Positions 1 through 10,234 of a stretch of 64,000 nt of DNA are shown in pieces. The notes beneath the pieces were generated by a model, which had not been told where the DNA came from, did no database searches, and saw only the letters and a program-made list of their open reading frames with translations. Each line of letters opens with the position of its first letter. Within the stretch, counting starts at the first letter, position 1. The translations under genes were made by a program, and so were the position numbers. Origin of the DNA: Cerrena zonata (lineage: Eukaryota > Basidiomycota > Agaricomycetes > Polyporales > Cerrenaceae); assembly GCA_038087015.1 (NCBI GenBank), contig JASBNA010000038.1, forward strand, positions 248,001 through 312,000, written 5' to 3'.

Positions 1-1574
1 TCTGTATATTCAAGAGCTCTATAAGGATTCAGAGTTGATGATTAATAAGAATAAGGTTGGTCAAACATAAAGGAAAGACAGGAGGGTAAAGTGGGTGTGG
101 GGCAGGAGGACAGGAGAAAATAGGAAAGGAGACGTACCGTATTCACGAGCTTTGGCCTCAGTGGCTTTGAGTTTCTCCTTCAGCTCAATCATTTTCGAGG
201 AAGTAGATTTTCCGGTCTGAAGAATGAGATTTCAGTCAGAATATTGTGCGTTCCCGGACAGTCATAGATAAGGGGAAAGGGGATAAAATGGGAGATAACA
301 AACGTGCCTCCTGCTTGAGTGTCTCTTTGAGCTCAGCAATCTGCTTGATTTGGTCTGGAGAGGGGGTAGATTTTTTTAGTCTGGAGAAACAGCATGTTTG
401 AGTTAGTGTATCTGTGTTTTCCGGATAGTGAGTGGAACGAGGAATTACGAACATACCTCCTACTTGAGTTCCGCACTGGCATACAGGTGGGAGGTAAAGG
501 AAGAGTAAAGACATACCGTCATTGCAAGATTTAGCCTCAGCAGCATTGATTTTCTCCCTAGCCTCAGCGGCTTTGACTTTCTCCTTGAGCTCAGCAATTT
601 GCTTGATTTGGTCTGGAGAGGGGGTAGATTTTTTTAGTCTGGAGAAACAGCATGTTTGAGTTAGTGTATCTGTGTTTTCCGGATAGTGAGTGGAACAAGG
701 AATTACGAACATACCTCCTACTTGAGTTCCGCACTGGCATACAGGTGGGAGGTAAAGGAAGAGTAAAGACATACCGTCATTGCAAGATTTAGCCTCAGCA
801 GCATTGATTTTCTCCCTAGCCTCAGCGGCTTTGACTCTCTCCTTGAGCTCAGCAATTTGCTCGAATTGGTCTAGGATGAGTATCTCGGTCTAAGTGATAG
901 CATAGTTGTGTACGCCGGATGGGTGTGGATAAGGGAAAGGAGGGATGAAATGAGAGATAGCAAACATACCTCCTGCTTGTGTTTCATGTATGCCTCTTGC
1001 ATATGAATGAGGTCGAGGACGATGTAGAATGTACGGGAAAGGACAAATGAGAGGAAGACACAGAAGCCAGCCAGGTACGTGTTACGCTGCAAGCTGTGGA
1101 TAAGAGGGTGCTGACGCATTGAGAGGAGAATGGCGCGAGAAGAAGAGAAGAAACGTACTAGTAATTGCGAGCAGCAAGAATAGTCTCGGTCTCGAACTGA
1201 ACGTCGTGGACGGTTGACAGTGTCGATTTCGCGATGTCCGCTTCGGCAGTGAAGTACACCATACGTCGGAAGGCATCAAGGAAGAGGATTACTATGATTC
1301 TATCAAACAGAAAAAAGTGTTAATATCGTCTGTGGTTTGAGATAGGGGATAAGGGAGTACATAAATGCAGTATTCACTACCTTTGCTACGATCGGAAATT
1401 TTGGTAGGAATCGGAAGAGCAGTTTGCGGATACCGTAGGGTAAGGGGAGGGTGAGAAGGCAGAATGCGACCATCTCTGACGCGAGAAGGTGGAATGTTGA
1501 GTCGTAGCTGTGTGGTTCGGAACGGTGAGACGCATATTAGGTTGAGGAGGGCAGGGGACGTACTAATCTGACAT
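1..1574 (-). CDS. BAP31/Yet3-family ER membrane protein, 3' end beyond window
   Basis: Member of the B-cell-receptor-associated 31 / yeast Yet family: ER proteins with three N-terminal membrane spans and a cytosolic coiled coil, involved in export of membrane proteins. Exon 1 is only 11 nt (1574-1564, encoding MSDY), followed by 1507-1361, 1299-1159 and 1093-970; phases all agree. Family signatures are seen: ASEMVAFCLL in the first span, LFLDAFRRM in the second and YLQRNTYLAGF before the third. The C-terminal part is a run of charged heptads (AELKEKVKAAEAREK) from exons 889-775, 638-517, 475-457 and 380-308, then 216-138, with a last exon starting at 18 and leaving the window. The coiled coil is lengthened by a tandem exon duplication. 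One donor (at 307) is GC rather than GT. The family call is firm; which paralogue is unknown. Confidence 0.88.
331..862. repeat. 258-bp tandem duplication inside the BAP31-like gene
   Basis: Bases of about 331-604 recur at 589-862 with a constant offset of 258 and only a few substitutions, giving just over two copies. On the minus strand each unit holds a 122-nt exon, a 41-nt intron, a 19-nt micro-exon and a 76-nt intron. Exon plus micro-exon make 141 nt, exactly 47 codons, so each unit extends the coiled coil in frame; without the micro-exon the next exon would reach a stop at once. Confidence 0.9.
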
Positions 1575-3331
1575 GACGGGCTATTGTACCAGCAATTGTA
1601 GAAGCTTCAGACGAATTCAAGGGAGAACCGTATAACACACAGGTCAGGAGTTATAACTTGGATTGGAACAGAGTAGCGGGGAGAGATGCGTTGTTTGGAG
1701 CGTGTAGTCAACCTTTCTGAGGAGAGGGAAGACTCTGCAGTAAGCATAGCAATCACGCATAATGGTGGTTATATGTGCCATCGGTACGGGGGACTGATGG
1801 CAAGAGTAAAAGACTGTTGTGATGACGGCCTGTAGCGCTATACTCATTTGGCGGCGTAGACCTCTTGCAAGCATGGGGACGAAAGTCTAGACTCAGAACC
1901 ACTCAGAACTATAACCTTCTCCTCCGGAGACCATATCAACATGTGTATCAGGTGAGGCGAACATGTGTACTTACTTGTAGAAGCAACTTCGAACTTCAAG
2001 ACACTGTTGTGAGAACATAAGTCGACATGATTATATAGTACCACCGATATTCGCACGAGAGATCAGACGGATATGACTCTTGTGAGATGCTAGGAAGGTC
2101 GCAGGCCCAAGATGAACTGGTCCCGAACTGGTCACACACCGGCGCCGGCGTCAGAAGAACAGCAGTTTCAAGGGTTACAACTTATTTTATTCTTTGCTAT
2201 CAACATTGTACAAGTAAGGACCAGGATGCAGTATAAGTGATCACTGGAGCCACTTGGACCTCAGGGACTCAAACTTTTTGAAGGACGAGATTTTGACCTC
2301 GAGACTCGGGTACTCGGGGGGGTTCAACATCTCAAACGTTCACGTTTACTGCGGCGTCATATTGCAGTTTCGATGCTCGAGTGTGAAGTTTGGATAGAGG
2401 CACTGATCTAAGAGACCGCCGTGACAATATATTGACTCTAGTTAATGTAGATGGTTCGTTCCTCCATCATCATCCATTAAACTGGTATCTGATTAATGCA
2501 TTGCCAAATACAATGTCATATACTAGTAGTAGTATGCGACAAGCCGTCCTTAAAGTCGCTATCTCGTAAGGACTCGGACTCTGTTCACTGTCTGCAGTAC
2601 GAATATGTGGAGTGGTATATGTGCAAGTGGTCGATTATTTTGGGTGCAGAAATAATAGAGGTAAATATGTTGTATTTTGCTTGATCGGCGAAACGCTCAG
2701 ATGTGCGGATGAGTATATCCAAGTTTGAGCTGTTCGGCCTTATGCATTCCCCGGATGCGTGGATACTAAATTGAACATTCCGTACTATGAAAAGAAACTC
2801 AACCCGAACTAATCTTTTTCTAGACTTTTACTACTCTAACACACACACGGTTGTGAGGATTGTGGTATAGTCGGATCGTTAGAGAAACGGCTCCACTATT
2901 CTTCAGCGACACTGGAGACGCATCATCTCTGAGGCTTCAGGAGCTGCTGCATAAGAACACTACACGTATCTTCTGAAACGAGCCTAGGCGTTATATTTTA
3001 TTCTTAGAGGTTTGCCCTTCTGTTCCATCTTGAGCTCGTGCTGCGTAATCGGTGTCTAACTATTCTGCTTGGATCTAGAACTTGCTGTTGAGAGGCTGCC
3101 TCATGTAATCCTCGCTGTGAATATGGTTCGAGCTGCGGAGCATTGTGCTATACTTGTGACATCGTGTTGGCGTAGAACTTCATATAACTATCACGCGTGC
3201 ATATTTGACTTGATATACACGGACTGGTGTGTGTTTTCTGTGCGTGTTCAGGTATAAAGTGCCGGGCGAACACCCCATCCTGACTCAGACCATCACCTCT
3301 CCCTGCGTACCAGTCTTCCACACCAGCAAAC
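1575..3331. other. Intergenic, no supported gene
   Basis: Open frames here are short and lack plausible splice partners. This is upstream of both the BAP31-like gene and the small gene at 3332. I see no RNA gene or repeat. Confidence 0.5.
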
Positions 3332-3740
3332 ATGTCGGATTCCGAGGGTTATGAAACGAAATCGGTATGCTTCTCTAATTTTATAGGATATATGCCGTAT
3401 AAATTTAACAGCCTTTCCCTTTCAACCAGCGACTTGAAGACTGGCAAGCTATTTGCAAGGAATTACAGATCGACCCAGTTCCGACTACTATTACTCAGTG
3501 CCGAAAGGTAAGCTTCATTCTCATGCAAAAGGAATATTTTTGACTCTGTACCAGGCTCTAAAGCGTCGCCATGTAAATCTTGTTGACCTTATCGACGCCC
3601 GTTGCCGAGGGGACAAAGGAGACGTCCAGGTATTCGAGACATACAAAGAATTGCGCGATTATACACGGAAAGAGCACAAAATATTCTCGCGGAAGAAAGC
3701 AAAGAAACTTAATCTTCAAGGATTGTTGCGAGAATTGTAG
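3332..3740 (+). CDS. Small conserved fungal protein, 98 aa
   Basis: Three exons, 3332-3364, 3430-3507 and 3555-3740, in consistent phase. The start is the ATG after a CACCAGCAAAC leader. The product has a Trp near residue 16, a short Cys-containing helix (WQAICKELQ), a basic centre (ALKRRHVNLVDLIDAR) and a C-terminus rich in Lys, Arg and Leu ending LLREL. It resembles a widespread fungal family of uncharacterised small proteins (pattern ITQC-K-LK--HVN--DLI--R), recalled from memory. No signal peptide or membrane span. No function is assigned; a small nuclear or cytosolic factor would fit its charge. Confidence 0.7.
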
Positions 3741-5091
3741 TGGCCGCGCTCAACTGTATCGTTGTGTCGTTTCTCTACGTTCCTTGGTAAATGTCGGTGT
3801 CGGGGCGGGTTCCCCGTAATACAAGGTGTATATCATCCGACTCTAGAGCTTGAAAGCGCTACGCGCATGATGCATTGCTGAAGGAGCGTGGTCAGTCTCT
3901 GAACATGAATTCCTGCAAGCACTAGTACTACATTCAATGGCTCCACGCGTGGAACTTTTTTGCACTACCGTTAGACGAGGAACTTCGGAAATTGAATCTG
4001 GCATTTGCCGATCCCAATGCTTCTTGTATAGATGAGTATCTGGAGAGTCAAGTTTACAATCGGTCTTATAAGCTTTGGTATAATAATTAGAGAAATAGGG
4101 CTTGATATGCCATATTCTAATAAACCATTGTCCCCAAGTATCATAAAGAAAGATAATGTAGCTCATTTTCAGTCAGTAATTAATGAAAATGATAGAGCAT
4201 ATGTATATCAAAGTAGGGGGCCCTACGCCTGACTCAGATCCACGTTCGAATATCATGTCGGGAGCGGAGTATCAACGTGGTCCGATGTAGATTTTAATCT
4301 GGAAGGAGGCTGAGTGAGGACAGCCCGTGTAAGTGATAATGATGTTATTGTATCATCGATGGTGAATATTGTACGAAGTCAGAGATTTAGAGAGCGAAAA
4401 AAATGACAGCCCTGTCCTCTCATTACCTATGGACAGATGACTATACGCTGCTCTCAGTTGTAACGAGCTTGGACAATATATATCTGAATGTAATACTGAA
4501 TTTTATTCAATATGAAACATATTTAAGATTAAACTCAAGACACCTATCGCTTTTCCAAGGTGCCAGTGAGACGATAACTTTTTTGAGTAGGTAAAAATCC
4601 AGGTTTATTTTCCTTCAGGCCTCGAGGCCTCGCCCTATGTTGGACATATTTCAATCATACAGTAGCATGCGCGATAATAAAAGAGACCATGCAACCAGCG
4701 AGACGATAACTAGTTCATGGACTGAGCTATAAGATAACTGTAATTCTTTCGAAGTATGAATGAAAAAATTCGCTTTGGATACTTTCGTTCGAGTTGTACT
4801 CTCATATCTCACACACTGGCTAATACTGCGTTCAGTTCACTTTAGTGAACTAGGAGACATGGGCTAACAATATTTTCTAGACGTTCGAGTTGATGGGACG
4901 ACATAACTTTGGGGTCGGTTATCATATAAAACAGGGGCAGAAGGTAATTGACCTGAGGTATCAAGCTAATCATCCGCGCTTTGTTACACCGAGTATCATA
5001 ACGAAAGATACTGTGGTTGATGAGTTATTAATTAATGTCTGTAGTAGAAGTGGTAGTAGGAGATAATCTTGCAAGTGTTCGTAGTCTGTCA
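3741..5091. other. AT-rich intergenic stretch with degenerate repeats
   Basis: No gene supported. Two diverged repeats are visible: a segment around 4140-4190 resembles one around 4990-5035 (shared words such as atcataa.gaaagata and taattaatg), and gccagtgagacgataact at 4561 resembles accagcgagacgataact at 4695. They may be remnants of a decayed element. Confidence 0.35.
4834..4851. repeat. Perfect 8-bp inverted repeat, 2-nt loop
   Basis: agttcact-tt-agtgaact. A similar palindrome with the same TT centre lies at 23073. Function unknown; it could be a factor-binding site or chance. Confidence 0.5.
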
Positions 5092-6976
5092 TCAAAATGG
5101 TGCCTGTGAGCATCGAATTCCATTAAGTATATTTCAAAAGATCGTAGCATATTATTGGAAGACTTACACAGATATCACTCAGTGCCGCCGTACTCCTGAA
5201 GTCGTCCTGGGAGTCACCATTGACAACCTTGAACTCTGTCGATGCGGATACGCTTGGCAAGAGGTACGTTCCTGCGAGCAATGTGTAGCCAAATGACGTA
5301 TTCTGGAATATTTGCATCTCCACATCCCTCTGGACCAATGATGGGACAATGACACCTTGTCGGGGTACTTTCTCGATGACCTGTAAGTAAGTTGGTGTCG
5401 CAAGGAGACTATCCTTAACCTATACACGTATAAGTTGGTAATAGTTTCTGATGTACAGGATGTGAACTGACCGCAGCGACGACGGTCAAATTGAAGTTTC
5501 CTCTACCATCTGCCTGAGTAGAGTTACGACAGCTCTGAGGGGCTTGGATAATAACATCATCCCGATAAGGGAACCCGTGCCCCTCATTATCATGAAGTTC
5601 AACATCTGCGGACGCAGGCTTGACAGTCACATTGAACTGGGAAATGCCGCCAGTCAATTTGGCGGAGAATCGATAGGCCTGATAGAAAAGGTATAGTCAG
5701 ATAAAAATTCTTCCCAGTCAGGAGAGGTTACACACGCTGTAGGTAAAGTCACCACCTAAACCAGAGCCGCCACCGCCTGAAGCTGTTTCCTGGGTGGTCG
5801 TGATGACATTATCAGAACCAGTAGCACCATCTGCGGTGGCATACGGCATAGCCACTGTGAGATTCCTGTCGGTTCTCCCTGTTAACCCTACACGGATCCA
5901 ACCGGCGAAGGTAATAGTCCCGTCGTTGTTGAGAAGAAGAGTCGGGCTCACAGGCTTCACAGCCAAAGGACTGAGAGGCTCAGTGAGAGTGACGGTCTTC
6001 GGGACGGTGTTTATCATACGCTCGAAGATACTTGCACAGGTCGTTAGGAATGTCGTATTATCGGCCATGGCCTCCATCGTCTTATTTCCATCAGAGGAAA
6101 AGACTCGCAAGTCTGAGTTGGTTTCGCTCGGGCCTCTAACCAGGAGATTCTCCGTAGTATCCTTGAGGTATTCAGTGACGACGGTAGAATCGAAGTTGTC
6201 AAAAGTCGTATCGAAATGCTCAAAGGCTACCGCACTGCTATTCCCGACCATATCAGGGAAATCGTTTCCGTGAACGCCACCGAGGGCTAGAAGACAGTCA
6301 GTCAAGGATTTATGTACAACGGAATTAAACGCACTATGTCCACAAGCAATCATTTGAATCATATCTTGTTGACTGAATCCCATAGATGCAAATTGAGTGA
6401 CAATGCTAGTGAGGTCGTCTTGAGGCTCCGGTACACCTTCCGGTCCTGCTTCTGTGGCATCTACCCTCCCCACACGAATAGGGATGCGAGGACCATTGCA
6501 ATTACGGACCGCTGAGTAGGTTCCCAGCGCAATTAGATCAGATATAGATGATCTTGTAGTATGGAAATTGTTGAAGAACGAGAGTGAGTTGTTGAAGGCT
6601 GCACCGAGATTTTCCGGCCGTTCAGTTTCGAACATGATTGAGCCGTCAAGACCACCAGTTCCAGCCTGGGCATTGTGGGTGGCCATATCATGGAAGGCCG
6701 TACGCACCTAGATTGGATGATTAGTCAACGGAAATCGATCTGCAGTATAACTTTGAAGTAGCTTACCCATTCTGCAGCATTCTGGCGACCATCAACACGG
6801 CTGCCAAAGCTGCAAGGGTTGATGTTGTCGACGAAGCCTTCCCTCAGCACACCGCTCTGTTGGAACATAATTGATTCCATGCGATCGAGAGGTGACGGCC
6901 AAACGTATCCATTGCCCACGATAGCTAGAGCAGAGAGAACTGAAGAAAGGAGCAAGAACCCGTGCTTGAAGGCCAT
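5092..6976 (-). CDS. Secreted plant-type heme peroxidase
   Basis: Predicted 534-aa extracellular peroxidase that oxidises substrates with H2O2 through a heme. Exons 6976-6767, 6707-6335, 6286-5736, 5678-5472, 5419-5168 and 5103-5092. The N-terminus is a signal peptide (MAFKHG followed by a hydrophobic run). Exon 2 opens with the distal motif VRTAFHDM (Arg and His of the heme pocket), followed by GTGGLDGSI and the GRVDATEAGP segment. The proximal His lies in ACGHTLGGVHG, created only when a 48-nt intron is removed; unspliced, that intron is in frame and stop-free, which hides it. The C-terminal 200 residues form the beta-rich tail usual for this fungal group. The last exon is only 12 nt; if unspliced, the frame would stop at 5123. 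Distinct from classical lignin or manganese peroxidases; substrate unknown. Confidence 0.85.
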
Positions 6977-8053
6977 GGTGAGCTAAGGAAGATTAAATGG
7001 GTGGGTACAAACAAAACATGTTCGAGCTCATCAAGGTCTCTTATACTACCAGGTTCCGATATCTCAGAAGCCGGTCATTGATGACCACCAGAGACGTACG
7101 CGACTTCTTCTGCATGCACATGGAGGGTTGGCTCATGTCTCTGCCATCACTCGTTGTATAGCGTTGTGCTCGACCCATTTCATTACCACCCCGGCCCGCG
7201 GGCTCCAGTCTTCCCAGCCACTAACCATCGACTTGTTACCAACGCTCCAATTGCACATATTGATCAAATGATCTCCGAGATTCCTTGCTTCCGTTGATAA
7301 GTATCTGCATCGCAATTCTTCACCTTCCGTCGTGAACATTAAGATGTTTCAGCCTACGGGACCAAGCCTAACCACCTTCGAATCTGGCTTTTTGATTTCC
7401 CTGACTGTATTTATAGACCAGAAGGATTGGATTGACCGAGTCACATAAAGCAAATACGAACGCACAAACGGGGCATGCTCAAACGACGGACCACCCCACA
7501 TACTGCTCTATGTTCATGTTCGAATACATTCGCACAGGAATTCCCTTGCTATGACAATGTGCTTGTGAGAGTTGCGACAAGTTAGCGACGCCCGTTCTGA
7601 TAAGTGGTGGGGTGATGAACGAAATGGCCTGTTTTTATGGTGAATTAGCTTGGGCTTAGCAGAACTTCAACATCCCGGTTTCCACATGTAGAATCGATGG
7701 CAAGAATTGCTATGGGGGATCTCAAGTGAGAAACGCACTGTATACAGAGCGAGTCCAGTTGTCAAAATCAGAGTGAGTAACTTGGTGAGCTATTTCAGCC
7801 GTAGATCCGCCCGCACTTAACTATATCAGCTCGGACAAACGATACCGCAGAATTTTGGGAGGTGTGGATCCAAGCGACATCGCAAAATGAGCAGAAGTTA
7901 GTAGTACTAGTAGAACGACTCGGAGTCCGGGTTCAAATTATATTGATCGACGCGTCGTCCGAAATAGGCAACCCTCTTTGTTCTTCTCCACCACGCAACA
8001 AATCCTCCTCCTGCTCAGACTTAAGCTTTTACTTAAGCTTCTACTATCTATAG
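6977..8053. other. Divergent intergenic region, peroxidase / Mis14-like gene
   Basis: Contains the promoters of two divergent genes. A TATA-like element for the peroxidase lies at 7040-7045. No further gene is supported. Confidence 0.5.
7040..7045 (-). promoter_or_regulatory. TATA-like box of the peroxidase gene
   Basis: TATAAG on the minus strand, 64 nt upstream of the peroxidase ATG, a usual distance in fungi with a short leader. Confidence 0.45.
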
Positions 8054-8931
8054 ATGAACGGCACGGCAAACAATATCTCACCGCCCCGCGAGGACCTGCC
8101 TCGAATCTCTATTGACTCATTACACGATTGGACTCGAATCAGGACCAGTTATACTAATGCCGCCACCTCTGCTTTGAATACGCGTTTAGCCTCATCTCAT
8201 GTGGATGATAAGCGTGCTGAAGCACTCAGAGCACATATGAATAAGGTATGTTCGGTCACTTTGGAGTAGTAAGACGCGTTTGACAACAGGGGGTACGCGT
8301 AGCTCATGGAGAACACATTTGAGATGGCGAAAATGAACATTAGGATTAATGGAAAGAACTTTGAAGATATGGACGCGGACGAGCAAGGTGAGCTCTCCTC
8401 CCAACAGTTTATCGACGTAATCATCGAACTTAGCGGCCTATGAATCCAGCTGGTAGCGAACCTTTCGATGAAGGTTTCGATCGGCATATCTGGGCGTTGT
8501 CCGATCAAAGTCTCAACCTTGACGGAGAAATCGCCAAGTTTCGTCGTGAGGAACCTGATAGACTTTCGAGGGTCATGCAGGAGATATTGCAAAAGCAAAA
8601 GGCTATCGACGAGAAAGAAGCTGAGCTCCTAGTACCCGATGATAATGTGGAGGAGGAGGAGGAAGAGGGTGTGTGTTCTACGCGTTTCAAACTCCTAACT
8701 TCCCCCCTCACCGTGTTTATTCTTTCAGATAAGACGACGTTATACGAAAATGCAGAGACGGTCATGCGGAAGGTGTATGCAATGACAGAAGAACTTCAAC
8801 AGGTACGCTTTGCAGCAATAGGGGACGGTTTAGTGTGTTCATATGGTTTTCTACAGAGTATTGCTTCCCAACATGAAAGGACAAATCGCTTGGGGATCGT
8901 CGAGCGCGAAATAAAAGCTTTGAAATCATAA
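8054..8931 (+). CDS. Mis14/Nsl1-like kinetochore (MIS12 complex) subunit
   Basis: Five exons (8054-8245, 8303-8387, 8450-8668, 8729-8802, 8857-8931) in consistent phase give 214 aa. Shape and motifs fit Mis14/Nsl1, a coiled-coil subunit of the MIS12 complex that links centromeric chromatin to the NDC80 complex: an N-terminal helix (ISIDSLHDWTRIRTSYTNA), a central EPFDEGFD segment like the EPFD motif of the family, then a long charged helix with an acidic patch (EEEEEE), and a C-terminal helix ending IKALKS. No membrane span or signal peptide. The assignment rests on the EPFD segment and architecture and is less sure than for its neighbours; another coiled-coil nuclear protein is possible. Confidence 0.6.
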
Positions 8932-9030
8932 CCTAGCCTCACGAGCTGCTTAATCCTCATAGTCATGTCTCGATCGCAGTGAAGATTAGGGGGAAAGCAA
9001 AGAGAAATATAAGCAGGAATATACAGACAA

Positions 9031-9931
9031 CTATGAACCTCGGAATCCACCACGACCACGACCACCTCCCCCTCGTCCACGAGGACCTCCCCTTCCTCCA
9101 CTGAAACCTCCTCCGCCGAAACCTCCACCACCGCCACCGAAAGCACCACCAAAGCCGCCTCGCCCCCCTCTCGGTGCACCGCGACCTCCACCACGACTGC
9201 CTCGTGTAAAGCCTCCGCCTCTTCCACCAGGAGCTCCCCGTCCCCGTCCACCTGGGCCGCCTCTTCCGGCACCGCGTGGTTTTTCTGTAGAATAAGATGA
9301 ATTGTTGAGATTAGTATACCCGGACCTCTGTACGAATATAACTTACTTGTGATTCCTATTTCATTGTATCATTAGTATTCACTATCCATTCAAGGACGAA
9401 AAGAAAAGGAATGAGACATACCTCCAGCAACTTTCGGTTTAGGCAAGAACCTTTCTATCGGTAGGAGTTTATCTCCGCCAATGTACACCTTGTCACCCTT
9501 CTTGAAACTGTTTGCGACCATACCGTCGCCCATTTTTACTGAAAAGTACACTTCGTTTATTGGTCCGAGAATTTCGTCTACTCGGCCAATGACGGATTTG
9601 TTTTGGAGGTAGATAGGGGCGTTGAAGTGGGGGACTTTATCGGGCATGAGAGATTGGCAGAGCATCTCGTCTTCGACTGCGTGCATGAAAGATCCCATTT
9701 CTGATGATCGAGAGACATGATCAGCTTAGGATACCATGCAGATGTTTATGAAGCGTACCGAGAACTTCATCTGGGGGGCCCTGGTCTCTTTGTGAGAAGC
9801 CACCACGACCGAAACCACGACCTATAGAATTTCGGAAGCAGAAACGCAAACTTTCAGGAATTTCTTCTAGGTCATGGAGACAAGCACATACCTCCACCAC
9901 GTCCCCCAAATCCTCTTCCGCCTCTGCTCAT
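9031..9931 (-). CDS. GAR1: GAR1, H/ACA snoRNP subunit
   Basis: Core protein of H/ACA ribonucleoproteins, which guide rRNA pseudouridylation in the nucleolus. Exons 9931-9892, 9821-9759, 9700-9422, a 9-nt micro-exon 9355-9347, and 9284-9031; total 214 aa with phase closing exactly. Architecture is classic: a short N-terminal RGG region, the conserved core ([20 protein letters not shown], then [17 protein letters not shown]) and a long C-terminal GGRGG/GGFGG tail for RNA binding. The micro-exon (Gly-Ile-Thr-Lys region) is flanked by good AG and GTAAGT sites and splits what would be a 137-nt gap into introns of 66 and 62 nt, matching local intron size. Skipping it also keeps the frame. Confidence 0.93.
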
Positions 9932-10234
9932 TTTTATGATCCTATAAGGGTGGAAAATGTAGAGTCGCTATGTGACTTTTGATAGTACAATGGCAGCTTG
10001 AGCCGCCCTGCCTGCTAGAGTTGTGGATGAAGGAAAGGACGAGGTTGTTGAGCGGAAGTTGCCGAAAGAGATTGGCTGATCGAGGTAGAAAGGGAGATAA
10101 GATAAGATTGCGGCACTTCATAATTCCAGAGTCCTCCGCTATGAGCTTCGACTCATCCTCTCTTTCCTTTATCTTGTCGTGTGCAGTTGCATATAAGCCG
10201 ACACTGTCCTCATCAGATATATCTATTGAAAACC
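9932..10234. promoter_or_regulatory. Short divergent promoter, GAR1 / aldehyde dehydrogenase
   Basis: 303 nt separate two divergent start codons. A TATAAG lies about 45 nt upstream of the dehydrogenase ATG, within gcatataagccg. No other feature seen. Confidence 0.5.

Noticed and set aside
5794..6273. 159-residue plus-strand frame
   Set aside because: Antisense of the peroxidase catalytic exon.
8796..9272. 158-residue minus-strand frame rich in Val, Glu and Ala
   Set aside because: Wrong frame of the GAR1 RGG-tail exon; the GGR-repeat frame is the real one.
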